Shown here: one piece after another, positions 7,311 to 14,409 of the stretch
Position numbering within the stretch: the stretch's first letter is position 1
Layout: every line of letters starts with the position of its first letter
NCBI GenBank assembly: GCA_035528235.1
Contig: DATKZB010000248.1
Location: forward strand, 1-17,735
Length of the DNA stretch: 17,735 nt
Origin: DATKZB01 sp035528235
GTDB taxonomy: Bacteria > Planctomycetota > Phycisphaerae > FEN-1346
Reading direction: 5' to 3'
Notes under the pieces: model-generated
Told to the model about the DNA's origin: nothing
The model's input: only the letters and a program-made list of their open reading frames with translations
Database searches by the model: none
Made by a program: the position numbers and the translations under genes

Positions 7311-8885
7311 GTGATGCGAACAACGCTACGCCGCATCCTTTGGCTGGCCCTTGCGGCAACGTATCCCCTGGCGGCACAAGGACTTGCCGCGACGCCTGCC
7401 GATTCGGCAGCCCCACGCCAGGCCGCCTGGGTCGTCGAGCCCCAACCCATCGACGGGGGCGTGGCCGACAAGGGCATCAACGTCCTCGTCGACAGCAGCC
7501 ACGACCTGCTGTTCCTCTGGATGTGGCAGGTCCGCGGCGGGTTGCGGGGGCACCTCGGGTATCGGACCACGGGCAACGAGGCCACGCTCTCGACCGTCCT
7601 GGGGCCGGGCGCCACCGCCCGACAGCGCGACCAGAGCCGGCACCGCTGGAACGCCCACCGGCCGTTCCAGATGGCCCCCATCGGGTGCCAGTACCATGTG
7701 GTGGTCATCTACCAGGGCGGCGGGCGGCAGCCGTTTCTGAAGGAGGAGGTCCAGGCCCTGGAACGGTTCATGCGCGAGGGCGGCGGTGTCATCCTGGTGG
7801 CCCTCCCCGGCCATGGCCGCGAGTTCCCCCTGGGCCAGTTGGCGGCCGAGTGGGGTGCCGCGTTCGCCGACAAGGCGGCGGGACCCGTGACGGGCAAGAC
7901 CGTCCGATGGCCCGACGCCAAGGCGCTGGGCGACGTCCGGCTGCCGTCGCTGGCCACGAAGGGGGCGGTCCGGTGGACGGTGCTGGGCCAGGCCGCCGGC
8001 GACGCCCCGGTGGCCCTCCAGAGGCCCTACGGCAAGGGCAACCTGATTATCGTCTCCGACAGCCGGTTGCTGACCGACGACAAGGGCCCGCGGCTGGAGC
8101 CGTTCGACGATCTGCTGCAACTGGCCGGCGCGGGTCGCCCGCCCGACAAGGGTCCGCGGACCGTGCCGTGGGAAAACGGGGGCGTGGGCGGCGCGTTCTG
8201 GCCCGAGAAGGAGTTCGATTTGGGCGGCATCAAGGTCCTCTACGCCGCCAACCAGTTGCCGGGCGTCGTGACGGCGGTGCAGGAGCGCGGGCCGGAGGTG
8301 CTCAGGCACCTGGGGGAACTCATCCCGTCGAAGACCTGGCAGGGCGAGACGTTCCACATCATCCTGGCGGCCGGGAGCCCCGGATCGGGGTGGGCGGTGA
8401 ACGCGTACACGCCCAAGTCGGCCGCCATGACGTGCGACGACCGCGACACGGGGTCGATCCTGTCGGTGGCGGCCCACGAACTGGCCCACACGATGCCGGG
8501 GCCGCCCGCGTCCGACGGCACGTGCCGGGCCGGGTGGCCACCGTTTCACTCCGAGGCCCACGCGGGGTACTTCCAGCGGATGGTCGGCAAGCGGATGGGC
8601 CTGGGCGGCGTGCCCGGCTGGTGGTCGGACCCCAACGCCCCGCCGCCGCACACCGGCGTCGACCTGGCGAAGGACAGCGGCGGCAAGGCCTGGGACGCCG
8701 CCTGGTGGGTCTGGCGACAGATTGACATGAAATATGGCGAGGGGTGGTACCCGAAGTGGATGCAGCGGGTGTACGAGCGCGGCGTGGGCAGGCCGAACAA
8801 CCCGGTGGACCTGACGGTCATCATCGAGACGACGTCGGAGGCGGTTGGGGCCGACGTCCGGCCCATCTTCGACCGGATCCGGTAA
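7311..8885 (+). CDS. Exported zincin-type (HExxH) metallopeptidase-like protein
   Basis: 524 aa from GTG 7311. Residues 1-28 look like a signal peptide (Arg-rich start, hydrophobic run, AAQGLAA), so it acts outside the cytoplasm. Residues about 55-275 resemble a glutamine-amidotransferase-like alpha/beta fold: INVLVDSSHD, then YHVVVIYQGGG, then FMREGGGVILVALPG, then GKGNLIIVSDSRLL. I see no catalytic Cys-His pair there. Residues about 340-524 look like a gluzincin domain: HELAH (389-393) supplies two zinc His and the catalytic Glu, and E415 in HSEAH is a fitting third ligand 22 residues later. That spacing agrees with the M60-like pattern HExxH-x(8,28)-E. Family members I know of act on glycoproteins or host glycans; the substrate here is unknown. 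Possible promoter at 7110-7140; no obvious operon partner. Confidence 0.85.
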   Translation: MMRTTLRRILWLALAATYPLAAQGLAATPADSAAPRQAAWVVEPQPIDGGVADKGINVLVDSSHDLLFLWMWQVRGGLRGHLGYRTTGNEATLSTVLGPGATARQRDQSRHRWNAHRPFQMAPIGCQYHVVVIYQGGGRQPFLKEEVQALERFMREGGGVILVALPGHGREFPLGQLAAEWGAAFADKAAGPVTGKTVRWPDAKALGDVRLPSLATKGAVRWTVLGQAAGDAPVALQRPYGKGNLIIVSDSRLLTDDKGPRLEPFDDLLQLAGAGRPPDKGPRTVPWENGGVGGAFWPEKEFDLGGIKVLYAANQLPGVVTAVQERGPEVLRHLGELIPSKTWQGETFHIILAAGSPGSGWAVNAYTPKSAAMTCDDRDTGSILSVAAHELAHTMPGPPASDGTCRAGWPPFHSEAHAGYFQRMVGKRMGLGGVPGWWSDPNAPPPHTGVDLAKDSGGKAWDAAWWVWRQIDMKYGEGWYPKWMQRVYERGVGRPNNPVDLTVIIETTSEAVGADVRPIFDRIR

Positions 8886-8890
8886 GGCAC

Positions 8891-8913
8891 ACGGCTCGAC
8901 CGAGGCGAGCCGT
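8891..8913. repeat. Hairpin related to family C (copy C0)
   Basis: Arms ACGGCTCG (8891-8898) and CGAGCCGT (8906-8913) surround a 7-nt loop and are followed by TGCAC. It is a diverged relative of the ACGGCTTG/CAAGCCGT hairpins: a T-A pair is replaced by C-G on both arms. It begins 5 nt after the stop of the metallopeptidase-like gene and may end its transcript. Confidence 0.5.
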
Positions 8914-8926
8914 TGCACACGCGCGA

Positions 8927-8952
8927 GTTAGCCGCGGGGCTCGCCCCGCGCG
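8927..8952 (+). repeat. REP-like hairpin, family B (copy B2)
   Basis: Tag GTTAGCC, then stem CGCGGGGC (8933-8940) and GCCCCGCG (8943-8950). It has the same tag-plus-stem plan as the pair at 7188-7271, but a different stem sequence. Confidence 0.6.
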
Positions 8953-8960
8953 ATGATGCG

Positions 8961-8986
8961 CACGGCCTGCAAGCAAGCCGTGGCAC
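8961..8986 (+). repeat. Hairpin repeat, family C (copy C1)
   Basis: CACGGCCTGC and AGCAAGCCGTG arms followed by the conserved GGCAC tail. One mismatch in the stem relative to copy C5 at 17683-17708. It ends four bases before the stop codon of the convergent PQ-loop-like gene. Confidence 0.75.
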
Positions 8987-8990
8987 GTGC

Positions 8991-9284
8991 TCAGCGGGCC
9001 CTGGCGCGGAAGCGAAGGACCAGGGCGATGTCGATGGCGATCATGAGGGCGTTGAAGGCGTAGAGGGCCGTCACCAGTTCGGGCCAGTCGCCGCCGGCGC
9101 GGATAACCTTGGCCGCCATCCCGCACACGTACCCCAGCAGGATGAGCGACATGAAGCCGACGCTCTTGCCCTCGACGCGGCGGGTGCGGAGCGTCCGCAG
9201 GATGTCCAGCGGCCAGGCGAAGCCGAAACACACGAGCATCCCGGCCTCGAAGACCTCGGCAATGGGCAGCAGCCACGTCGGCAT
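8991..9284 (-). CDS. Small PQ-loop/SemiSWEET-like membrane protein
   Basis: 97 aa from ATG 9284; a GTG at 9308 would add 8 residues, but a GAGGG sequence precedes 9284 and the membrane segment starts right after it. Three probable transmembrane helices lie at about 5-23, 43-62 and 70-91. Between the first two is WPLDILRTLRTRRVEGKS, which resembles the PQ-loop pattern (P-hydrophobic, then a basic loop, then EGKS). A three-helix protein of this size is the half-transporter form that must dimerise, as in SemiSWEET sugar carriers. From memory, similar single-repeat proteins are widespread and uncharacterised. No neighbour hints at a substrate. Family assignment is moderate; transport is inferred. 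Confidence 0.7.
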   Translation of the reverse strand: MPTWLLPIAEVFEAGMLVCFGFAWPLDILRTLRTRRVEGKSVGFMSLILLGYVCGMAAKVIRAGGDWPELVTALYAFNALMIAIDIALVLRFRARAR

Positions 9285-9330
9285 GGGGTGAGGCCCTCGC
9301 TGGTACACATCTTCTACGGCGCCGAAAGTC

Positions 9331-9352
9331 GCCCGCCGCTACCGCGGCGGGC
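9331..9352. repeat. Strong GC hairpin
   Basis: Perfect arms GCCCGCCGC (9331-9339) and GCGGCGGGC (9344-9352) around loop TACC. It lies between the two minus-strand genes and next to family C copy C2. Confidence 0.65.
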
Positions 9353-9359
9353 TTACCAT

Positions 9360-9385
9360 CACGGCTTGCCAGCAAGCCGTGGCAC
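9360..9385 (+). repeat. Hairpin repeat, family C (copy C2)
   Basis: Arms CACGGCTTGC (9360-9369) and GCAAGCCGTG (9372-9381) pair perfectly around CA and are followed by the GGCAC tail. It is downstream of the DUF1846 gene stop at 9416, reading against that gene. Confidence 0.75.
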
Positions 9386-9415
9386 ATGCGGGCTCGGATA
9401 CGCCGCTGCCGCGGG

Positions 9416-10975
9416 CTACGTCTGGCACAGGTCGCGCATGAAGAAACTGGGGTCGGTCGTCAGGTTGACGCCCAGGCGCCTGAGGCCCGTCTCGTCGCCC
9501 GGCCGGGGGATGTGCGTCAGGTGAACGTCGCAGCCGCGCAGGGCCTTCAGTTTCTCCATGGCCACCTGGGCCGTCGGGTTGGTGGCGGCGCTGATGGACA
9601 GCGCGATGAGGGCCTCCTCCAGGTCGAGGCTCACGCTCTTGGAGCCCAGGATGTCGTCTTTCATGGTCGCGATGGACTGTAGGACGTTGGGCGCCAGCAG
9701 GTGGATCTTGTCGGGTATCTCGGCGAGGGTCTTGATGGCGTTCAGGACGAGGCTCGATGCGGCGTGCATGAGGGGCGAGTTGGTGCCCGTGACCAGGCGG
9801 CCGTCGGCCAGTTCGACCGCCGCGCCGCAGAACATGCCCTTGTTGCCCTTGCCGCGCCGGCGGGCCTCCTCGGCGGCCTCGAGGGCGGGAGCCACGACGC
9901 GTCGCCCGAGCGGGTCGAGGCCCAACTCGTCCATCAGCAACTGGCACCGCTCGACGGTCTTGGCCCCGGCGTAGCCCATGGCGTGCTCGCAGGCGGCCCG
10001 GAAGTAGCGGCGGATGATCTCCTGCCGCGCGGCCTCCTGGCACACGGCGTCGTCGACAATGGCGAAGCCGGCCCGGTTCACGCCCATGTCGGTCGGCGAC
10101 TGGTAGAGGTCGGCCGCGTCCATGATGCGGGCCAGGATGCGCTTCAGCACCGGGAAGGCCTCGACATCGCGGTTGTAATTGATGGACGCCTCGCCATAGG
10201 CCTCAAGGTGGAATGGGTCGATGAGATTGATGTCGCCCAGGTCGGCGGTGGCGGCCTCGTAGGCCACGTTCACGGGGTGCTTCAGCGGCAGGTTCCAGAT
10301 GGGGAACGTCTCGAACTTGGCGTACCCCGCGTGCGTGCCGCGCTGGTGGTCGTGGTACAGTTGCGATAGGCACGTGGCCAGTTTGCCGCTGCCCGGCCCC
10401 GGACCCGTGACGACGACCAGCGGGTGGCGGGTCTCGATGCACGGGTTGGCGCCGTAACCGGCGTCGCTGATGATGCGGTCGACCTGGGTGGGGTACCCGG
10501 GCGTGGCCCGGTGGGTGTAGACGCGGATGCCGAAGCGTTCGAGTTTGGTCTTGAAGGTAACGGCGGCGGGCTGGTCGTCGAAGCGGGTGATGACGACGGC
10601 CCGGATCTCCAGATCCCAGTCCCTCAGGTCGTCGATGAGTTTCATGGCGTCGACGTCGTAGGTGATGCCGAAGTCGGCCCGGAGTTTCTTGCGTTCGATG
10701 TCGCCCGCGAAGATGCACAGGATGATGTCGGCCTGGCCCTTGAGTTTCTGGAGCAGCCGGATCTTGACGTTCGGGTCGAACCCCGGCAACACCCGCGAGG
10801 CGTGGTAATCGAACAGCAGTTTGCCGCCGAACTCCAGGTACAACTTGTTGTCGAACCGCTCGACCCGCGTGAGGATCGCCTCGGTCTGGTCCCGCAGGTA
10901 CTTCTCGTTGTCGAACCCAACCGCCCGGCTCGTCGCGGCCGCCGCCGGCTGTGCGGCCCCCTGGTGGTCTGGCAT
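9416..10975 (-). CDS. DUF1846 family protein with a P-loop-like motif
   Basis: 519 aa from ATG 10975, which has GAAGGG about 8 nt upstream. The open frame extends much further, but through repeats and the pfp leader. The family core starts at VGFDNEKYLRDQTE (residue 19), close to the usual start of these proteins of about 500 aa. Recognised blocks are KLYLEFGGKLLFDYHASRVL (44-63), IETRHPLVVVTGPGPGSGK (180-198), YAKFETFPIWNLPLKHPVN (218-236), and SPTDMGVNRAGF (about 293-304). GPGPGSGK looks like a nucleotide-binding P-loop. Near the C-terminus GCDVHLTHIPRPGDETGLRRLG is also family-typical. To my knowledge the biochemical function is not established. It is divergent from the phosphofructokinase gene, with 313 bp between the starts. 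No signal peptide; cytoplasmic. Confidence 0.92.
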   Translation of the reverse strand: MPDHQGAAQPAAAATSRAVGFDNEKYLRDQTEAILTRVERFDNKLYLEFGGKLLFDYHASRVLPGFDPNVKIRLLQKLKGQADIILCIFAGDIERKKLRADFGITYDVDAMKLIDDLRDWDLEIRAVVITRFDDQPAAVTFKTKLERFGIRVYTHRATPGYPTQVDRIISDAGYGANPCIETRHPLVVVTGPGPGSGKLATCLSQLYHDHQRGTHAGYAKFETFPIWNLPLKHPVNVAYEAATADLGDINLIDPFHLEAYGEASINYNRDVEAFPVLKRILARIMDAADLYQSPTDMGVNRAGFAIVDDAVCQEAARQEIIRRYFRAACEHAMGYAGAKTVERCQLLMDELGLDPLGRRVVAPALEAAEEARRRGKGNKGMFCGAAVELADGRLVTGTNSPLMHAASSLVLNAIKTLAEIPDKIHLLAPNVLQSIATMKDDILGSKSVSLDLEEALIALSISAATNPTAQVAMEKLKALRGCDVHLTHIPRPGDETGLRRLGVNLTTDPSFFMRDLCQT

Positions 10976-11023
10976 GGTCGTGTCCCTTCCGCGTGCGTGT
11001 CCCGTGGGTGGTCCGGCCGGCCC

Positions 11024-11052
11024 ATGGTAGCGATTCGCGCGGCAGGGTTCAA
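11024..11052 (-). promoter_or_regulatory. Possible promoter of the DUF1846 gene
   Basis: On the minus strand TTGAAC (11047-11052), a 17-bp spacer and TACCAT (11024-11029). Each hexamer matches consensus at 4 of 6. The start of transcription would be about 40 nt before the ATG at 10975. Confidence 0.4.
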
Positions 11053-11068
11053 GCGCCGCGGCGGGAAA

Positions 11069-11101
11069 AGGTGGTCGCCCTTCTGGCTGACCATGCCACC
11101 C
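11069..11101. repeat. Palindromic repeat, family A (copy A2, degraded)
   Basis: Aligns with A1 and A3: GGTGGTCGCCCTTCTGG, then CTGACCATGCCACCC. Arms are shortened to TGGTC/GACCA by changes in the left half. Confidence 0.6.
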
Positions 11102-11113
11102 GGCGGAAACAAG

Positions 11114-11132
11114 CCCCCGGCACCGCCGGGGG
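11114..11132. repeat. GC hairpin between A2 and A3
   Basis: Perfect 8-bp arms CCCCCGGC (11114-11121) and GCCGGGGG (11125-11132) with loop ACC. Confidence 0.6.
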
Positions 11133-11158
11133 ATAGCCAAGCGCCGCAGGGCCCAACC

Positions 11159-11190
11159 CATGGTCACCCTTCCGGATGACCATGCCACCC
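11159..11190. repeat. Palindromic repeat, family A (copy A3)
   Basis: Arms CATGGTCA (11159-11166) and TGACCATG (11177-11184), followed by CCACCC. The arms are identical to A1 at 23-48; the loop differs at three bases. Confidence 0.7.
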
Positions 11191-11208
11191 GCACCCGCGC
11201 CAAAAGGC

Positions 11209-11237
11209 TTGACAATCGGCCGTGCATCGGAAAAAAT
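11209..11237 (+). promoter_or_regulatory. Promoter of pfp
   Basis: A perfect TTGACA (11209-11214), a 17-bp spacer and AAAAAT (11232-11237, 4 of 6) form a good sigma-70-type promoter. The leader would be about 45 nt. Confidence 0.6.
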
Positions 11238-11288
11238 ACGTCGCGCGCCGGGGGCAAGCGGACCTCTGGACGCGAAGGAGACACAGCC

Positions 11289-12503
11289 GTGGCAGCCACA
11301 CTCGTTGGAAACGCCGTCATCGGGCAGTCGGGCGGCCCGTCGGTCGTCATCAACCAGAGCCTCGTCGGTGCCATCGAGGAGGCCCGCAAGCACCGCCAGA
11401 TCGGCCGCCTCTTAGGCGCGCGGCACGGGACGCTGGGCATGATGGCCGAGGACTTTATCGACCTCGCGAAGGTCGGCGCGAAGCGTCTGGCGGCCATCGC
11501 CGAGACGCCGGGCGCCGCCATCGGCAGTTGCCGGCACAAGCCCGACAAAGACGACTGCGCGGCGATTCTGCGGGTGCTTCAGGCGCACGACGTCCGGTAC
11601 TACTTTTACATCGGCGGCGACGACTCGGCCAAGTCGACCCACATCCTCGCCGGCATGGCCCGCAAGGCCCGGTATCCGATGCGTTGCATGCACATTCCTA
11701 AGACCATCGACAACAACCTGGTGGGCAGCGACCACTCGCCGGGGTTCGGCAGCGCCGCCCGGTTCGTGGCGTCGGCCGTCCGGGGAGACGACCTCGACAG
11801 CCGGAGCATCCCCGGCATCAAGGTCGACGTCATCATGGGCCGCGACGCCGGTTGGCTGACCGCCGCCACCATGCTCGCCCGCACCCGGCCGGGCGACGGG
11901 CCGCACCTCATCTACCTGCCCGAGGTGCCCTTCACGGTCGAGAAGTTTCTCGACGACGTCCGGGCCGTGTGCCTGAAATACGGCCGCGCGGTCGTCTGTG
12001 TCAGCGAAGGCATCCGCGACGCCAAGGGTGCCCTGTGGGCCAAGCGCATCGCCCAGCAGTCCGACGCCGACGTCAAGAGCGACTCGTTCGGGCACTTCCA
12101 GCTCTCGGGCACCGGGGCCCTGGCCGATTACCTGACCATCCGCGTCAAGGCCGCCCTCAAGGACCTGGGCATCTCGCGCGTGCGAGGCGACACATTTGGA
12201 TACCTCCAGCGCTCGTTCCCCGGGTTCGCCAGCGCCGTCGACCAGCGCGAGGCCCGCCAGGTGGGCCGCGCCGCCGTCCGATGGGCCTGCCAGGGCCGAA
12301 GCGGCTCCGTGGCCATCAAGCGCAAATCCGGCAAGACGTACCGGGCGTACCCGGCCCTGATCTCGCTGGGGAGCGTGGCCGGGAAGAACCGCGAGGTGCC
12401 CAAGAAATACATCTGCCCGTCGGGCAACGACATCCGCCCGTCGTTCCGCGCCTACTGCCTGCCGCTGGTGGGCGGCCTGCCGGAGACGGAGACGTTGGAG
12501 TAG
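11289..12503 (+). CDS. pfp: Pyrophosphate-dependent phosphofructokinase
   Basis: 404 aa from GTG 11289, with AAGGAG (11275-11280) 8 nt upstream; the open frame continues upstream only through repeat A3. It transfers phosphate from PPi to fructose 6-phosphate, reversibly, in the cytoplasm. The N-terminal IGQSGGPSVVINQS is the phosphate-binding loop. GGDDS (109-113) has Asp where ATP-dependent enzymes have Gly (GGDGS), and PKTID (137-141) has Lys where they have Gly (PGTID). Both residues are the known markers of PPi use. MGRDAGW (183-189) and YLPEVPF (209-215) are substrate-site motifs. Length fits the compact bacterial PPi-PFK group of about 400 aa. It is a single-gene unit with its own promoter, convergent with hisB. 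PPi specificity is inferred from these residues, with good confidence. Confidence 0.94.
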   Translation: MAATLVGNAVIGQSGGPSVVINQSLVGAIEEARKHRQIGRLLGARHGTLGMMAEDFIDLAKVGAKRLAAIAETPGAAIGSCRHKPDKDDCAAILRVLQAHDVRYYFYIGGDDSAKSTHILAGMARKARYPMRCMHIPKTIDNNLVGSDHSPGFGSAARFVASAVRGDDLDSRSIPGIKVDVIMGRDAGWLTAATMLARTRPGDGPHLIYLPEVPFTVEKFLDDVRAVCLKYGRAVVCVSEGIRDAKGALWAKRIAQQSDADVKSDSFGHFQLSGTGALADYLTIRVKAALKDLGISRVRGDTFGYLQRSFPGFASAVDQREARQVGRAAVRWACQGRSGSVAIKRKSGKTYRAYPALISLGSVAGKNREVPKKYICPSGNDIRPSFRAYCLPLVGGLPETETLE

Positions 12504-12504
12504 A

Positions 12505-12536
12505 GTGCCTGAGTACCTGAGTACCTAGGTACCTGA
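12505..12536. repeat. 8-bp tandem repeat, four units
   Basis: Units GTGCCTGA, GTACCTGA, GTACCTAG and GTACCTGA follow each other without gaps, starting two bases after the pfp stop codon. A 12-bp perfect palindrome, GTACCTAGGTAC (12521-12532), lies at the third/fourth unit junction. It fills half of the 67-bp gap between convergent pfp and hisB. Confidence 0.8.
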
Positions 12537-12570
12537 GCAACGGCAAAGGCAACGATCAGTCACGGCGTGA

Positions 12571-13176
12571 TTAGAGCACGCCCTTGGTGCTGGGCACGCC
12601 GGTGGCGCGGGGGTCGCGGGCGACGGCGGCACGGAGGGCACGGGCGAGGCCCTTGAAGATCGCCTCGGCAATGTGGTGATCGTTCGTGCCGTACGGCACA
12701 ACGACGTGCAGCGTGACCTTGGCGTGGTTGACGAGGGCCTGGAGGAACTCCTCGACCAACTCGGTCTCGAAGTCGCCCACCCGTTCGCCCGGAAACGCCA
12801 CGTTATACACCAGGAACGGCCGTCCCGACAGATCGAGGCTGACCTGGGCCAGGGCCTCGTCCATCGGCACCGCCACCGAGGCGAACCGCGCGATACCCGC
12901 CTTGTCGCCCAGGGCCTTCTCGAGCGCCTGGCCAAGACAGATGCCCACGTCTTCAACCGTGTGGTGCAAGTCGACCTGGGTGTCGCCCGACGCCGTCACC
13001 TCGAGGTCCACCATGGCGTGCCGGGCCAGGAGGTCCAGCATGTGGTTCAGAAACCCCGCGGGCGACTCGACCCGCGCGGTCCCCGCCCCGTCGAGGTCGA
13101 GCGCCAGGGCGACCTGCGTCTCGTTGGTCTTTCGCGACACCTCGGCCCGGCGGCTGGGCTTGGCCTGGGGGCTCAT
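12571..13176 (-). CDS. hisB: Imidazoleglycerol-phosphate dehydratase
   Basis: 201 aa. It dehydrates imidazole-glycerol phosphate to imidazole-acetol phosphate in histidine synthesis. Metal-binding motifs HHTVED (71-76) and DHHIAEA (166-172) are intact, and MDEALAQVSLDLSGRP (105-120) is typical. Length is that of the monofunctional enzyme, with no phosphatase domain. The ATG at 13176 overlaps the hisC stop (ATGA) and has GAGGAG 8 nt upstream, so it is translationally coupled as the last gene of the hisD-hisC-hisB unit. One oddity is GFLNHML (41-47), where most HisB proteins have Asp in place of the Asn (FLDHML or FFDHML), and the usual TGxGF lead-in is SPAGF. Confidence 0.95.
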   Translation of the reverse strand: MSPQAKPSRRAEVSRKTNETQVALALDLDGAGTARVESPAGFLNHMLDLLARHAMVDLEVTASGDTQVDLHHTVEDVGICLGQALEKALGDKAGIARFASVAVPMDEALAQVSLDLSGRPFLVYNVAFPGERVGDFETELVEEFLQALVNHAKVTLHVVVPYGTNDHHIAEAIFKGLARALRAAVARDPRATGVPSTKGVL

Positions 13177-14234
13177 GGGCTGGTCTCCTCGCTGGGTTTC
13201 TGGAGGGCCGCCAGAAGGGCGTCGTTCTCCTCCGGCGTGCCGACGGTGATGCGCACCTTATCGGCAAGTCGCGGCAGGTTCCAATAGCGAACCAGGATGC
13301 CGCGGGTCTTCAGGTCCTCGTAACACGCCGCCGCGTCGCCGCCGGGCACGCGAGCCAGCAGAAAGTTCGACTCCGACGGCGTCACGTCGAACCCCAGCCG
13401 TGCCAGGCGCCCGGTCAGGCGCGACCGCTCGGCCCGGACCTTCCGGGCGTTGGCCCGCATCCAGTCCTGGTCGCCGAGCGCGGCGGCGGCCGCCTCGATC
13501 GCCACCGCGTCGACGTTGTACGAATCCTTGCACTTGACCATGCCGGCCAGGAGGTCGGCCGGCCCGACGGCATAGCCGAACCGCAGCCCCGCCAGGCTGT
13601 ACGACTTCGACAGCGTCCGCAGCACGAGCACGTTGCCGCTGCCCCGCATGGCCGGAATGGCCGACCCCGGGCCGAAGTCGGCGTAGGCCTCGTCCACCAC
13701 CACCACGCCCGGGAACGCCTCGGCCAGCCGGGCGATGGCCTCCGGCGGCGTGAAGACGCCCGTCGGCGCGTTCGGGTTGCAGATAATCAGCACGCGGGAG
13801 TCGACGGCGGCCAGGTCGTCGAGCGGCAGAGAAAAACCCTCGCCCGTCGGCACCTCCACGGCCACCGCCCCCTGGATGTCGGCCAGCACCGGGTACAGCG
13901 AGTACGTGGGCGTCGGCCACGCGATGCGCTCGCCCTCGCCGACGAACGCCCGGACGACCAGCGTCAGCAACTCGTCCGACCCGTTGCCGCACAGAACCTC
14001 GTCGCGCCCCACGCCCCACAGGCGGCCCACGATGTCGCGGACCTTGTCGGCCATGGGGTCGGGGTACTTCCGCAGGACCGACCAGTCCGTGCGGCGAAGG
14101 ACGTCGAGCACCCGCGGCGAGGGCGGGTACGGGTTCTCGTTCGTATTGAGTTTGACGATGCCCCGGCCCTCGCCGGGCTGCTCGCCCGGCGTGTAGCCGG
14201 CCATGGCCTCGATGTTTTTTCGGAGGTAACTCAT
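13173..14234 (-). CDS. hisC: Histidinol-phosphate aminotransferase
   Basis: 353 aa, a PLP enzyme that makes histidinol phosphate from imidazole-acetol phosphate and glutamate. ATG 14234 gives the family's usual start, with GYTPGEQ soon after it (13-19) and KLNTNENPYPPSP (28-40). NPNAPTG (153-159) and DEAYADF (181-187) form the cofactor site, and SKSYSLAGLRFGYAVG contains the Schiff-base Lys (K210). The conserved C-terminal region (RILVRYW-type segment, then VRITVGTPEEND) is present. No strong ribosome binding site precedes 14234. The gap to hisD holds palindromic repeats. The stop overlaps the hisB start. Confidence 0.95.
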   Translation of the reverse strand: MSYLRKNIEAMAGYTPGEQPGEGRGIVKLNTNENPYPPSPRVLDVLRRTDWSVLRKYPDPMADKVRDIVGRLWGVGRDEVLCGNGSDELLTLVVRAFVGEGERIAWPTPTYSLYPVLADIQGAVAVEVPTGEGFSLPLDDLAAVDSRVLIICNPNAPTGVFTPPEAIARLAEAFPGVVVVDEAYADFGPGSAIPAMRGSGNVLVLRTLSKSYSLAGLRFGYAVGPADLLAGMVKCKDSYNVDAVAIEAAAAALGDQDWMRANARKVRAERSRLTGRLARLGFDVTPSESNFLLARVPGGDAAACYEDLKTRGILVRYWNLPRLADKVRITVGTPEENDALLAALQKPSEETSP

Positions 14235-14250
14235 GCTCGGTCTCGGTAAC

Positions 14251-14280
14251 GGCACGCGGCCACCAAGGTGGCCGGCTAAC
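14251..14280 (-). repeat. REP-like hairpin, family B (copy B3)
   Basis: On the minus strand, tag GTTAGCC (14274-14280) leads into a stem CGGCCACC / GGTGGCCG (14257-14274) with a two-base centre. It has the family B tag with an unrelated stem sequence, and lies just upstream of the hisC start. Confidence 0.6.
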
Positions 14281-14298
14281 ATGTTTGGCGCGCCGCGC

Positions 14299-14403
14299 GG
14301 CGCCGCACTTGTGCGCGGTGGGTCCCCGTACCCACCGCGCCAACTCGCAGCCGGCCCTCGAGCGTGGCGGGTGCGGGGACCCGCCACGCGAACACGCGGC
14401 GCC
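14299..14403. repeat. Inverted pair of 28-nt hairpins inside the his operon (family D)
   Basis: Hairpin D1 has arms GCGCGGTGGGT (14313-14323) and ACCCACCGCGC (14330-14340). Hairpin D2 has arms GCGTGGCGGGT (14362-14372) and ACCCGCCACGC (14379-14389). D2 read on the minus strand aligns with D1 over all 28 nt, and the four stem differences form two compensated pairs. The outer flanks GGCGCCGC (14299-14306) and GCGGCGCC (14396-14403) are also inverted. The pair fills most of the 175-bp gap between hisD and hisC. Confidence 0.8.
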
Positions 14404-14409
14404 AGGCCG

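Larger units (their letters stand above)
10976..11288. other. 313-bp divergent intergenic region between the DUF1846 gene and pfp
   Basis: No gene. From left to right it holds a plausible promoter for the DUF1846 gene, repeat A2, a GC hairpin (11114-11132), repeat A3, and the pfp promoter with its ribosome binding site. The two A copies are in the same orientation, about 90 bp apart. Open frames running through this gap begin inside the repeats (for example at 11160) and are not credible N-termini. Confidence 0.7.

Noticed and set aside
7326..8918. Minus-strand 530-codon frame opposite the metallopeptidase-like gene
   Set aside because: It is a composition-driven shadow. The plus strand encodes HELAH and a signal peptide.
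10976..11548. N-terminal extension of the DUF1846 frame to 11548
   Set aside because: The extension covers the pfp promoter, the pfp start and family A repeats. The family core begins near residue 19 of the version starting at 10975.
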